A stretch of DNA of 64,000 nucleotides from Sorangium aterium. GTDB taxonomy: Bacteria > Myxococcota_A > Polyangia > Polyangiales > Polyangiaceae. Shown here one piece after another: positions 42,675 to 51,491 of this stretch (its first letter is position 1; every line of letters begins with the position of its first letter). The notes under the pieces are model-generated. The model did not search any database. It was not told the origin of the DNA and saw only the letters and a list, made by a program, of their open reading frames with translations. Made by a program: the position numbers and the translations under genes. The stretch is taken from contig NZ_JAQNDK010000004.1 in the NCBI RefSeq assembly GCF_028368935.1, positions 1,116,001 to 1,180,000 on the forward strand. Reading direction: 5' to 3'.

Positions 42675-44372
42675 TCACCGAGACGAGAAATCCAGGAGCA
42701 TGCTGGCCTGACCCGCACCGCCCTCATGGTCGACATCGCTGCCAGCGCCGCCTGCGCCGGGCACGCCCAGTTGGACCATGACGCCATCGAGGGACGGGAC
42801 GGTGTCCGGCGTGCCCAGGAAGGCGATGGCGAGGGAATGGCCGCCCTGACCGCCGCCGCCCCGGCCGCCGGAGCCTCCCTGGCCTCCCTGCCCGCCGCGG
42901 CATCCTTCGATCACATCATTGCCCCGACCCATCCCGCCCGGCCCTCCATACGCGCCAGGCCCGCCGTCCTGGCCGCCGGTGCCGTCGCCGCCATTGCCAC
43001 CCTTACGCGCGATCAGCCGGACACCGTCACGGAACGTGAGTGTTGCGTTGACGCTCACCAGGGCGATGCTCGACCCGCCGGGAGAGCCACCCCTGCCGCC
43101 AGCACCGCCGCAGCCACCCGTGCCGCCGTTGCCGCCGCTGGCGCCGCCACGGGTGCCAAAAGGGCATTGGGTGCTCCCGCGGGTGCCGCCGCCACCCCCG
43201 CCCCCCTGGGCAGTCTTCCCGCGTTGGCCGTCGCCGCCGGACAACCCGGCGTAGCCGGCGCTGGAGAGCTGGCCGATGCCGTGTGCCCCTGCGCCCGGTG
43301 CGCCGTCCTCACCCGCTCTGCCTGACTGGCCCTGGGTACACCCTCTGCTTTCGGCAACGTATGCGCCAGCGTTGGGATTGTCCTCCCCACCGGGAGAACC
43401 GCTGCCGCCATCGGTCGCGCGGTCCTCGAGGCCACGCCCGCCCCTCCCGCCGGTCGAGTCGTCGGAGGTGTCCGCAGTACCGCACGTATCGGGCTGCGGC
43501 GCGGCAGTGGATACGTCGTTTGCCGAGCATGCAGCGTTCCCCCGGGTGCCCTGGGGGAGTCGCGCGGGTTGCGGAGGAGGGGCCGCCCCCGGGGCACCGG
43601 GCGCCGCATCGCCCGCCTCGAAGGTGCACCGAGCCAGGTCGATGGCGCAGCGCTCGGCGATCGCTGCGATGGCGGAGGTCCCCGCGTCGTCCGGATCGAT
43701 CGCCGGAGCGATGACATGGAGATTCTCCAGGTGCACCGTCTCGCCTTCGGCGCGCATGGCCAGGGGCACAACCCCGGGCGGCGCCGTGAGGGTGGTCTTG
43801 TTGGCCTCCCCCCATTGCCAATGAGCGTCGCAATCGAGGCCACCGTAGAGGGTGATCCCCGCCGTCACGGTGAGCGATTCGTTGAACGTCTGGGCGCACG
43901 CGTACACGCGGCGCGCCTCCTTGTCCTCGATCTGCGCGGCGCGCTGGATGGCGTCCGCGAGCGTCTTCACCGGCGCATCCGGGCTCCCGTCACCCCCGTC
44001 GGCCGCCGTGGCCGACACGAACACGCCGCAGGTCGCGTCCGCGCTCCAGCGCTGCCTGTCGCTGGGCACGCACCCCACGGGCGTCGGCCCTCCCCCGGCA
44101 CCCCCGGCCCCGGTGGCACCTCCGCTCCCGGCCGCGCCTCCGGTCCCGCCGGCGCCGCCGGTCCCCGTGGCACCTCCGCTCCCTGATGCGCCGCCGGTCC
44201 CCGCGCCCTCAGCCTCTCCACCCACCCCGCGCCCGCCGCCGCATTCATGCAGCTCGCTACAGTCGGGGCCGAGGCAGCTCGCCGCTGGGAGCACCGCTGC
44301 GATCGAGGCCAGGGTCAGCGTCGAGGCCCCACACGCGGCAAGCCGCATCGCCCTCTGTGTTCGTCGGTTCAT
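42675..44372 (-). CDS. glycine-rich beta-helix-like lipoprotein, copy 2
   Basis: The ATG at 44372 begins MNRRTQRAMRLAACGASTLT; the signal peptide ends in a lipobox around PAASC. A GTGGASGSGG-type linker precedes a domain with SPDAPVKTLADAIQRAAQIE, RRVYACAQTFNESLTVTAGI and TLYGGLDCDAHWQW, the pattern of right-handed parallel beta-helices (DUF1565-like). The C-terminal half is a long glycine-rich region (GGNGGTGGCGGAGGRGGSPG, GGQGGSGGRGGGGQGGHSLA) like PE_PGRS or collagen-like surface proteins. Probably exposed on the outer surface. It starts 11 bases after its PEGA partner and is paralogous to 45743-47362. Confidence 0.88.
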   Translation of the reverse strand: MNRRTQRAMRLAACGASTLTLASIAAVLPAASCLGPDCSELHECGGGRGVGGEAEGAGTGGASGSGGATGTGGAGGTGGAAGSGGATGAGGAGGGPTPVGCVPSDRQRWSADATCGVFVSATAADGGDGSPDAPVKTLADAIQRAAQIEDKEARRVYACAQTFNESLTVTAGITLYGGLDCDAHWQWGEANKTTLTAPPGVVPLAMRAEGETVHLENLHVIAPAIDPDDAGTSAIAAIAERCAIDLARCTFEAGDAAPGAPGAAPPPQPARLPQGTRGNAACSANDVSTAAPQPDTCGTADTSDDSTGGRGGRGLEDRATDGGSGSPGGEDNPNAGAYVAESRGCTQGQSGRAGEDGAPGAGAHGIGQLSSAGYAGLSGGDGQRGKTAQGGGGGGGTRGSTQCPFGTRGGASGGNGGTGGCGGAGGRGGSPGGSSIALVSVNATLTFRDGVRLIARKGGNGGDGTGGQDGGPGAYGGPGGMGRGNDVIEGCRGGQGGQGGSGGRGGGGQGGHSLAIAFLGTPDTVPSLDGVMVQLGVPGAGGAGSDVDHEGGAGQASMLLDFSSR

Positions 44373-44383
44373 GGTTCCTCGGC

Positions 44384-45442
44384 TCAGAACACGCCGCCGG
44401 CGACGAGCCCGCCGCCGCCTGGCATCACGAGCGGAAAGAGATGCACCCGCTGCTCGGGCTCGCTCGGCGCTCCAGCGAGCCATGTGTAGCCGAGCGTCCC
44501 CACCGCGCTCGCGCCTGCGCCGATGAAGCTCCAGAGCGCCAGGTTGCTGAAAAGATACTGGTCGTCGACCAGCGAGCGCAGCTTGCTGCACTGCTGCTTC
44601 TGGTCGCTGCCAGCGGGGGTCGCGCAGTTGACGGATCCGGCCTCCATGGCGTCGATCACGCTGTTCTGCCGCGCCGCGTCGCTCGCTTTGCCGTTGGCGA
44701 CGAGCGTGAACACGACGCCCGCGACCGTTCCGACGCCGGTCGCGATGCCGCCTCCGACGAGCACCGCGGTCCTCCCGCCGCCCTGCGACACCCCGGGCGC
44801 CGGCGAGGCGCTCCGTTCAGCACCGGCGCCCCTCGCGTCCGGCGCCGGAGGGCGCTCCAGCGCGATGACCACCGTCTCCGTGCCCCCCGCGGGCGCGTCG
44901 ACCGGCCGGGTCTGGGACACATACCCGTCGAGCTTCGCTCCCACCTCATGCCGTCCCGGATCGAGGAACACGGGATCCGCGAGCGGCGCTCGCCCGACGA
45001 TCGCCCCGTCGACCGTCACCTCGGCGCCGCCCGGCGCGACCTCCACGGTGACGGCCGCGACCTGCGCCCGCGCCTCCTGCAGCGACACCTCCGCGCGCTG
45101 CCGCTCCTGGACCTTCGTCGCGGGGACCTCGCGGAGGTAGCGCGTGAGGTACTCGGCCGCGTCGCGCGGCTTGCCCACCCGGAGGCAGGCCACGCCCAGG
45201 TTCGAGGCGATCTGGTAGTGCGGCTTGAGGCCCCACGCCGCGAGGAACGCCGCGTGCGCCTCGGCCCACTTCCCCGCGTTGGCCGCCTTCACCCCGTCTG
45301 CGAAGAGCTGGCGCGCCCTGTCCGTCAGCGCGTCGCTCTCCTGCGCCTCGGCCCGAGGGGGCGCCGGCTGCGCCTCGGCGGCGGGCGCCAGCAAGGCGAT
45401 GACTACGCTCAGGGTCCACGGCAGCGGGCGGTTCCTCATCAT
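44384..45442 (-). CDS. PEGA-domain TPR protein, copy 2
   Basis: 352 residues with signal peptide (LPWTLSVVIALLAPAAEA). A TPR-like helical part (QLFADGVKAANAGKWAEAHA, YQIASNLGVACLRVGKPRDA) is followed by a PEGA domain (TVEVAPGGAEVTVDGAIVGR, DPVFLDPGRHEVGAKLDGYV), a small beta fold common in envelope proteins. Two hydrophobic helices follow (TAVLVGGGIATGVGTVAGVV, LALWSFIGAGASAVGTLGYT) with a loop holding two Cys between. The protein ends in GGGLVAGGVF; a C-terminal Phe as in outer-membrane proteins may be chance. It forms a two-gene unit with 42675-44372. Confidence 0.88.
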   Translation of the reverse strand: MMRNRPLPWTLSVVIALLAPAAEAQPAPPRAEAQESDALTDRARQLFADGVKAANAGKWAEAHAAFLAAWGLKPHYQIASNLGVACLRVGKPRDAAEYLTRYLREVPATKVQERQRAEVSLQEARAQVAAVTVEVAPGGAEVTVDGAIVGRAPLADPVFLDPGRHEVGAKLDGYVSQTRPVDAPAGGTETVVIALERPPAPDARGAGAERSASPAPGVSQGGGRTAVLVGGGIATGVGTVAGVVFTLVANGKASDAARQNSVIDAMEAGSVNCATPAGSDQKQQCSKLRSLVDDQYLFSNLALWSFIGAGASAVGTLGYTWLAGAPSEPEQRVHLFPLVMPGGGGLVAGGVF

Positions 45443-45742
45443 GGTAAGTCCGGCGTTGCTTCAGGCAGCTGCGTCGGGCGCAAGGGAAGGGTACGGCAGC
45501 ACCTTGCCTACCCTGGAGCTCGAACCGTACCTCTTCTGTGCGATCAGGGAAGCATTTGATGCTCCCGTTTCATACAGGGCGTGATGGTGCAGCAGCTCCG
45601 CAGCGTCCCGCGGCCGTTCCTGCGTCGCAAGGGTGTTGACGCGCGGCTTCATGCATGGAGAGGCACGCCCGGAGCACCGGAGGCGGCTGCTTCCGTCTTG
45701 AGCTCGTCCTCCTGGTTCAAAGGTCAACGTGGCCCGTGGATT
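45443..45742. other. 300-bp gap between the two PEGA/glycine-rich units
   Basis: No convincing gene; an 88-codon frame on the minus strand has no family resemblance. It may hold a separate promoter for the second unit. No strong hairpin found. Confidence 0.4.
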
Positions 45743-47362
45743 CTAATCGTCTGATCGAGAGGTGGTCGAGCAAGGCGTATTTTTAGCAAAATCCCAGCAC
45801 TCTTGGACGAGGCCGTTCGCGCCTGATGCACCGTTGTTCGGAGCAGCGCCCGCCCCTGGGCCGCCCGTACCTGCATCGCCGGGGGTGAATGAGCCCGGGC
45901 TGATCACCCGCAACCCTTTCCCGCGGAAGGCGATGCCGAGCGAGTGACCGCCATGGCCACCGCCGCCCGGGCCGCCATTGCCGCCCGGCCCACCGCGCCC
46001 GCCCTCGCAGCTCTCCTTGGCATCACCCGCCCGGGCCCCAAAGGCGCCACCTAAGCTCCCGTTTCCACCTAGCTGGCCTTCTCCTCCCGGCCCGCCATTC
46101 CCGGCATCACCAGCAACAAGGCTCACTCTGTCGAGAGAGACCGTCGCATCGACAACGACAAATGCGATGCTGGAGCCTCCGGGATGCCCCCCGTCGCCCC
46201 CTTGACCCCCACAGCCCCCGCTGCCCCCTGCGCCGCCGCTGGCGCCGGGCAGCAAGACCTTGACGCTACCTGAACACGCCGCAGCGGTCCCCCTGGCGCC
46301 GCCTCCGCCGCCCCCGCCTTGACCAGGCTTGCCGGTGCCACCTTGCTGTGCGAGCACCCCGGTGTAGCCATTCGCATCGACGGTGCCCAGGCCTTCGGAA
46401 GGACCGGCTGGCTTACCGGGATCACCGGCGGCGCCATTCTTACCATCCGTGCACGACTGGTCAGCCGTTTCCTTGATTCCGCCCGCTCCTTCGGCCGGCT
46501 CGGATGTGGCCGGCTTGCCGGACGTGCCGTCGCCGGCGTCGGAGCGCTCGGGACTCGTGGTGGTACCCGTCACGGTACCGCCATCGCCCCCGTTCCCTCC
46601 TTCGGATTCCCCACCCGCACACCGTGTGATTGGACCCGCTGGTCCACCGTGCGTAGCTCCTGGGCTGCATACCGCCAGGCCCGGATCGCCATTGATGCCG
46701 TCAAGCGTCGAATCGCGCGGGATGGCGCGCGCCTGCGCTCCACTCTTGGCATTGCCGGCCTCGAGCCTGACGTTGACGATGTCGATCGTCCCGCCGTTCG
46801 TCAGCAGCGCGGTCGACGACTTCCCCGGAGAGTCGGCGTCCGCGGCGACGACGTCGACGTTTTCCAGCCGATTGTTGCCGCCGTTCAGCGTGAGGGCAAT
46901 GACGTCAGCCCCTCCCTGGAGCGTCGTCCGCGCGTCGGGTGACCAGGTCCAGGCTCCGTCGCAGGCCGTGAAGCCACCGTAGATCTTCACTCCACCGTTG
47001 AAGGTCACGCCGGTGGCCTCGGAATACGTCTCTCCCATCTCGCCGCACGCATAGACCCGCTTCGGGTTCTTCGCGGCGGCCTGGGTGAAGCTCTTGAACG
47101 GCTGTTCCTTGCTACCGTCCCCACTGGCGGCCGCGCTCGACCGCACGAAGACTCCACAGGATCCGTCCGGAGGTAAGCTCTTGTCGGTGAGGTCGCAGTT
47201 CTTCGCCGGGTCGGGTTGGCCACCTGCATCACCGCCTGCGGTGCAAGCGGGGCCTTCGCAGCCCTCGGCTGGATCATAGCGGACCACGCATCCGACCGCC
47301 TCGGCGCCCATGGCTGCTATCCCCAGAAAGAGCGCAGCAGCGAGACGGGCACGATGACGCAT
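45743..47362 (-). CDS. glycine-rich beta-helix-like lipoprotein, copy 1
   Basis: The ATG at 47362 (MRHRARLAAALFLGIAAMGA) is preceded by GGAG; the signal peptide ends at AEAVGC. Next come SKEQPFKSFTQAAAKNPKRV, YACGEMGETYSEATGVTFNG and GVKIYGGFTACDGAWTWSPD, aligned in order with the same segments of copy 2, then NNRLENVDVVAADAD. The second half is glycine-rich (GGTGKPGQGGGGGGGARGT, GGSGGCGGQGGDGGHPGGSS, GGHSLGIAFRGKG). The pair of copies shares the motif GGSSIA[FL]V and GGHSL[GA]IAF, so they are true paralogues. It follows its PEGA partner after 31 bases. Likely surface-exposed; function unknown. Confidence 0.88.
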   Translation of the reverse strand: MRHRARLAAALFLGIAAMGAEAVGCVVRYDPAEGCEGPACTAGGDAGGQPDPAKNCDLTDKSLPPDGSCGVFVRSSAAASGDGSKEQPFKSFTQAAAKNPKRVYACGEMGETYSEATGVTFNGGVKIYGGFTACDGAWTWSPDARTTLQGGADVIALTLNGGNNRLENVDVVAADADSPGKSSTALLTNGGTIDIVNVRLEAGNAKSGAQARAIPRDSTLDGINGDPGLAVCSPGATHGGPAGPITRCAGGESEGGNGGDGGTVTGTTTSPERSDAGDGTSGKPATSEPAEGAGGIKETADQSCTDGKNGAAGDPGKPAGPSEGLGTVDANGYTGVLAQQGGTGKPGQGGGGGGGARGTAAACSGSVKVLLPGASGGAGGSGGCGGQGGDGGHPGGSSIAFVVVDATVSLDRVSLVAGDAGNGGPGGEGQLGGNGSLGGAFGARAGDAKESCEGGRGGPGGNGGPGGGGHGGHSLGIAFRGKGLRVISPGSFTPGDAGTGGPGAGAAPNNGASGANGLVQECWDFAKNTPCSTTSRSDD

Positions 47363-47393
47363 TCTGAATCTCCTCTGTTCCACGTACCCCAGC

Positions 47394-48446
47394 TCAGAAC
47401 GTTCCGCTGACCAGGAGCCCGGAAGCCCCCGTTCCCAGGAGCGGCACCACTTGCACGGCCGGACGCGATTCGGTCGGCCTCACCGTCACGAGCCCATAAA
47501 CAAGCGTTCCAACCCCGATGGCTCCGCCCGCCACAAAGCTCCAGAACGCTGAGTTCGTGAGATCCACCTTGGCGAACACGGTGTCCTTCAGCTTCGCGCA
47601 TTTTGACGAGCTGATGTCAGGACACGAGGCGAACCCGTCGCCTTCCACGACCAATTCCTGCCTGAGCTTCTCGGCGTCCCCCGCCCGCCCGTTGGCCAGA
47701 ACCGTGAGCACCACGCCCGCCGCTACGCCCGCGCCGGCCGCGATCCCGCCGCCCACGAGCACCGCCGTCCGCACCTTGTCGCGCGGCATCTCTGACCTCG
47801 GAGGAATCGACGTGCCGACGCTCCCTCCGATCTCGGCGGACGGCGTGCGCTCAAGCTGCAGGGCCACTGTCTCCGTGCTCCCCGCCACCGTTGCAATCGG
47901 CCGCATGGCAGGCGCGTGCCCATCGAGCTTCGCGCCGATCTCATGCTTCCCTGGATCGAGAAACACCGGATCCGCCAGCGGCGCCTTGCCCACGACCGCC
48001 CCGTCGACGGTCACCTCCGCCCCTGCCGGCGCCACCCGCACCGTGACGGACGCGATCTTCGCGAGCGCCTCCTTCAGCGACGCCTCCGCGCTCTGTCGCT
48101 CCTTCACCTTTGTGGCAGGCGCCTCGCGGAGGTACCGCGTCAGGTACTCCGCGGCTTCGCGGTTCCTGCCCAGCTTCACGCAGGCCACCCCCAGGTTCGA
48201 GGCGATCTGATAATGCGGCTTGATGGCCCACGCCGCGAGGAACGACGCACGCGCATCGGCCCATTTCCCTGCCGCTGCAGCCTGTCTCCCCTCTTCATAG
48301 AGCTGCCGCGCCTTGTCCGTCAGCGCGTCGGTCTCCTCAGCGACGGCCTGGGTGGCCGGCTGTTGCGCGCCGGCCACCTGCGCCGTCAACGCCACGGCCA
48401 TGCTCCAACTCCATAGCAGCGGACGCTTCTTCATCGTCGGAGTCAT
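47394..48446 (-). CDS. PEGA-domain TPR protein, copy 1
   Basis: 350 residues (or 346 from the ATG at 48434). Signal peptide (LLWSWSMAVALTAQVAGA), TPR-like part (QLYEEGRQAAAAGKWADARA, YQIASNLGVACVKLGRNREA) and PEGA domain (TVRVAPAGAEVTVDGAVVGK, DPVFLDPGKHEIGAKLDGHA), then two hydrophobic helices separated by a loop with two Cys (FASCPDISSSKCAKL). It ends in GLLVSGTF. Very close to copy 2 across the whole length. The start codon shares TGATG with the stop of the preceding gene, so it is translated from the same message as the GTPase partner. Confidence 0.88.
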   Translation of the reverse strand: MTPTMKKRPLLWSWSMAVALTAQVAGAQQPATQAVAEETDALTDKARQLYEEGRQAAAAGKWADARASFLAAWAIKPHYQIASNLGVACVKLGRNREAAEYLTRYLREAPATKVKERQSAEASLKEALAKIASVTVRVAPAGAEVTVDGAVVGKAPLADPVFLDPGKHEIGAKLDGHAPAMRPIATVAGSTETVALQLERTPSAEIGGSVGTSIPPRSEMPRDKVRTAVLVGGGIAAGAGVAAGVVLTVLANGRAGDAEKLRQELVVEGDGFASCPDISSSKCAKLKDTVFAKVDLTNSAFWSFVAGGAIGVGTLVYGLVTVRPTESRPAVQVVPLLGTGASGLLVSGTF

Positions 48447-50206
48447 CAGAACTCTGGCTTCCCTTCGGGGAGAGGCGGCTCGGAGGTGCGCGACGGCGGC
48501 ACCTTACCCGCTCTCGGCTTCGGGTCAATGCGCCCCGTCGCGGCCCCACCTACCTTGGTGTTCCTTGTCCGCCCCGACGACTGCGTCTTCGGCTGGGGCT
48601 CATCCTGCTGCGGCTGCTCCTGCCCCGCCTGCGGCTTCGCCGTCGCCTCCGGCCGCGCCGTCGTGGAGGGCGAGCCTGTCGTCGCCGCCGCGCCGGACTC
48701 GGCGCTCGGCCCCGGCGCCGCCGCGCTCCCCGCAGGCAGCGCCACGCCCGGCGCCGTCGCTTCCGGCGCCGCCGTCCCGCCCCCGGGCGTTCCCTGCGAT
48801 ACCAGCACCGCGACCATGCCCGCCACGGCCACGAAGCCGAGCCCCGCGACGGCCCATATCCACGTCCGCGACGACGCCGGCTTCTCCACGATGACCGGGA
48901 TCTCGTCGCGCTCCTCCCCGCCGACGCTCGGCAGCGGCGCCGCCGCCGGCGCGCTCCACGCCCCGCCGCTCGCCGCCCGCCCCGCAACGCCGCCCGCCGC
49001 CCGCGCCGGAACGGCGTTCCCCGGGCCCGCCTGGCCCATCCGCACGGGCCCCGTGCCCCCGGCCTCGCCCGCCGTCAGCGCCGCGCTCCCGAGCAGCTTC
49101 TCCGAATCGATGACCAGCGTCCCCTTCGGCCCGACCTGCTGCGACGCCGGCCCCGCCCCGACGCCCTTCTGCGACGGCGGCATCGACCCCGGCGCCCGCC
49201 GCTCCTGCAGCGCCACCCCCGACATCGCGCCCGCCACGCCAAGCGGCCCCGTCCCGCCCTGCTGCGCCGCCAACCGCTCGCGCCATCCGCCGGCGAACTG
49301 CGGCTTCTCCTCCACCTCGCCCTGCGGCCGCGCCCCGAACATCCCCCGCGCGATCTCCGCCTCGTCCTCCGCGACCTCCTCGATCCGGATCAGCACCCCG
49401 TGCCGATCCTCCATCGTGACGTCGCGCTCTCGCACGAACCGCACCGAGACCCCGCCCGGGATATCCGCCTCCCGCCCGCTCGTGATCGACGTCCACTTGA
49501 TGTTCGACCGGTACAGCACCGTCGCGATCTTCGCCGCCGCGAGCGCGATCGACCCGAAGGGCTCATCCGGCTTGTGGACGATCACCACCCGCTTCGGCTG
49601 CGCCCCCTCGTCGGCCACCCAGTCCCACGTCGCGCCGCTCCGCCGGAGATACGGCAGATCGCCGAACTCCTCGACATACCGCTCCAGCACGTGCGCCACC
49701 CGCTCCGGCGCCTCCCGCACCGCACTCACGTACTCGCGGTAGAACATGCCCGCCGACGAGTTGACCTCCGTCGCGTTCATCACGTGCCGGTAAAACGTCG
49801 CCGCTGCCTCGAGCAGCGTCGTATACCCGAGGTCCCGATCCACCGCGACGATCCCGTGCGCGAACGGCGGGTTTCCCCGCCCGGCGTGGTCGACTGTCCC
49901 GCCGATCCGGAACCCGAAGATGAGCCCCATCGCCCCGTGGCCAGGCTCGTGCTGCGTGTCATCCCTCGACAGGTTGCCGATCGCGAACGCGTGCGTCGCC
50001 CCCGTCGCAGGCTCGATGTACTTCATCAGCCGCGCGAGGTGGCTGAACTGCGTCGTCGTGAGGGGCCCTTGCGGCACCTCCGGGCAGTACATGAAGTCGA
50101 TCTGGTGCCCCGGGATGTTCCCGTGCAGCACGTGGTACCACGCCGCGTCCGCCGGCGCGCGGTACCGCGGGATCACATACCCCGAAGCGCCCTCGCTACC
50201 GTACAT
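48446..50206 (-). CDS. single-pass membrane protein, partner of the small GTPase
   Basis: 586 residues. The cytoplasmic N-terminal domain of about 250 residues is compact (YHVLHGNIPGHQIDFMYCPE, THAFAIGNLSRDDTQHEPGH, AMGLIFGFRIGGTVDHAGRG, FAHGIVAVDRDLGYTTLLEA). It recalls, without proof, the N-terminal domains of GTPase-associated proteins in bacterial conflict and signalling systems. A linker, one membrane helix (residues about 448-470, WIWAVAGLGFVAVAGMVAVL) and a Pro/Ala/Gln-rich periplasmic tail of about 116 residues follow. Its start overlaps the GTPase gene by 11 bases, which argues that the two products form a complex. I do not recognise an established family. Confidence 0.75.
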   Translation of the reverse strand: MYGSEGASGYVIPRYRAPADAAWYHVLHGNIPGHQIDFMYCPEVPQGPLTTTQFSHLARLMKYIEPATGATHAFAIGNLSRDDTQHEPGHGAMGLIFGFRIGGTVDHAGRGNPPFAHGIVAVDRDLGYTTLLEAAATFYRHVMNATEVNSSAGMFYREYVSAVREAPERVAHVLERYVEEFGDLPYLRRSGATWDWVADEGAQPKRVVIVHKPDEPFGSIALAAAKIATVLYRSNIKWTSITSGREADIPGGVSVRFVRERDVTMEDRHGVLIRIEEVAEDEAEIARGMFGARPQGEVEEKPQFAGGWRERLAAQQGGTGPLGVAGAMSGVALQERRAPGSMPPSQKGVGAGPASQQVGPKGTLVIDSEKLLGSAALTAGEAGGTGPVRMGQAGPGNAVPARAAGGVAGRAASGGAWSAPAAAPLPSVGGEERDEIPVIVEKPASSRTWIWAVAGLGFVAVAGMVAVLVSQGTPGGGTAAPEATAPGVALPAGSAAAPGPSAESGAAATTGSPSTTARPEATAKPQAGQEQPQQDEPQPKTQSSGRTRNTKVGGAATGRIDPKPRAGKVPPSRTSEPPLPEGKPEF

Positions 50207-51215
50207 TGGGCCTGACCTGCTGCGGCACCGGCGGGGCAGGGAGCGCCGCGGTCCGCGACAACGCCGAGCTCCCGCTGATGTCCTGCTTCATTCGCTGCAG
50301 GAGCTGAGGATCATACGCGTTCTTCGGGAGGATCTTCTCCACGAAGTGCGAGAACAGGTGATGTGTGCTGTGCCCGTAGCTCGCCGACCCGACGAGCACG
50401 CGAATGTCGATGTTGTTCTTGTACCGCTCCAGGCTGTCGATGAGCGACTTGTAATAGCCGCGCGCCTCCCGCTCCACCTCGGCCGGCGTCCCGGAGAGAA
50501 CATCGGACTTGTTGATGAAGAGCACGACCGCCTTGCACGAGGCCAGCGTCTTCGGGCTGAAGAAGAACTGCAGCGACTGCGGCTGAAACTCCCGGAGCTG
50601 CTCCTGGATCCTCGCCGGCTCGATCTTCTGACCGTCCTTGCCCGCCAGATCCACGACCATCAGGAGCCCATGGATCTCCTCCATGATGAGCTCCTGCTGC
50701 GCGTCCACGATGTGCTCGCCGCCCCAGTCGCCGATCTCGAACACGTGCTCTGTCAGCACCTCTTTCGTGAGGACGTGGCTGACAGTCCGCTCGTAACGCT
50801 CGATCTTCGTCCCCTGCAGCGTGCCCAGATCCACGAGGGGATTCGCCCACTTGAGCGTGAGCGACGTCTTGCCGGTCCACTTGATGCCGAGCGTCAGGAT
50901 CTTGTACCGCTTCTGCGTGATCTTCGGCCGGCTCTCGAGCTCGCTCTTGTACCAGTCGATCTCCTTCTGCTGGGCATCGAGCCAGTCGACCTTCTGGCGA
51001 TCGTCGTTCCTCGCGAGCTCGAGCGCCTGCTGGAGCTGCCCGTACTGCGCCCTCATCTGATCGAGCTGGCCCTTGGCCTGCCGGAGCGCCTCGATGTGCT
51101 GGTTCGCGTCCTGGAGCTGCCGCTTCAGCTGCGTGGCCTGCATCAGCAGGAACACGGCGCCTGCGCCGCACGCCACCGCAATCAACCCGAGCACTATCGG
51201 TAGAACAACCTGCAT
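50196..51215 (-). CDS. membrane-anchored Ras-like small GTPase with coiled coil
   Basis: 339 residues. An N-terminal membrane helix (residues 3-25, VLPIVLGLIAVACGAGAVFL) is followed by a coiled coil (residues about 28-75, LQDANQHIEALRQAKGQLDQ). The GTPase domain has G1 GIKWTGKTSLT (110-120), switch region LGTLQGTKIER, G3 as DWGG (163-166) and G4 NKSD (235-238), with SASYGHS as a possible G5. A short Pro-rich tail ends the protein. It should bind and hydrolyse GTP at the inner membrane as a switch. A trans-membrane anchor is unusual for Ras-like proteins, which include the myxobacterial polarity switch MglA. Confidence 0.88.
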   Translation of the reverse strand: MQVVLPIVLGLIAVACGAGAVFLLMQATQLKRQLQDANQHIEALRQAKGQLDQMRAQYGQLQQALELARNDDRQKVDWLDAQQKEIDWYKSELESRPKITQKRYKILTLGIKWTGKTSLTLKWANPLVDLGTLQGTKIERYERTVSHVLTKEVLTEHVFEIGDWGGEHIVDAQQELIMEEIHGLLMVVDLAGKDGQKIEPARIQEQLREFQPQSLQFFFSPKTLASCKAVVLFINKSDVLSGTPAEVEREARGYYKSLIDSLERYKNNIDIRVLVGSASYGHSTHHLFSHFVEKILPKNAYDPQLLQRMKQDISGSSALSRTAALPAPPVPQQVRPNVR

Positions 51216-51380
51216 GGCTTACAATCCTCGCGCCCCGCCGGGCGGGCTATCCCACCCTTGTCCTGTCCCGCGCGGCCGGAAGAACGACGAGCGCGGGCCG
51301 GCCTGGATCCTGAGAACGCATCAGACCACGGCTCGCCGCAGCGTACAAGTCCGAGGTAATCCCCAGCACGAGCCATTACT

Positions 51381-51412
51381 TCATCGTCCGCCATCGTCCG
51401 CCATCGTCCGCC
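51381..51412. repeat. three tandem copies of a 10-bp unit in the GTPase operon upstream region
   Basis: CATCGTCCGC occurs three times in register within the 276-bp gap (51216-51491) between tsaD and the GTPase gene. That gap must hold the promoter of the six-gene unit; the repeat may be a protein-binding array. No other feature was recognised in the gap. Confidence 0.75.
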
Positions 51413-51491
51413 ACCGGACGTCATGTCCCCACGCACACAGGGCCCGCGTCCTCCGCGCCCTCGCGCCGCTCCCGCTACGGGCCTGTCCCGA

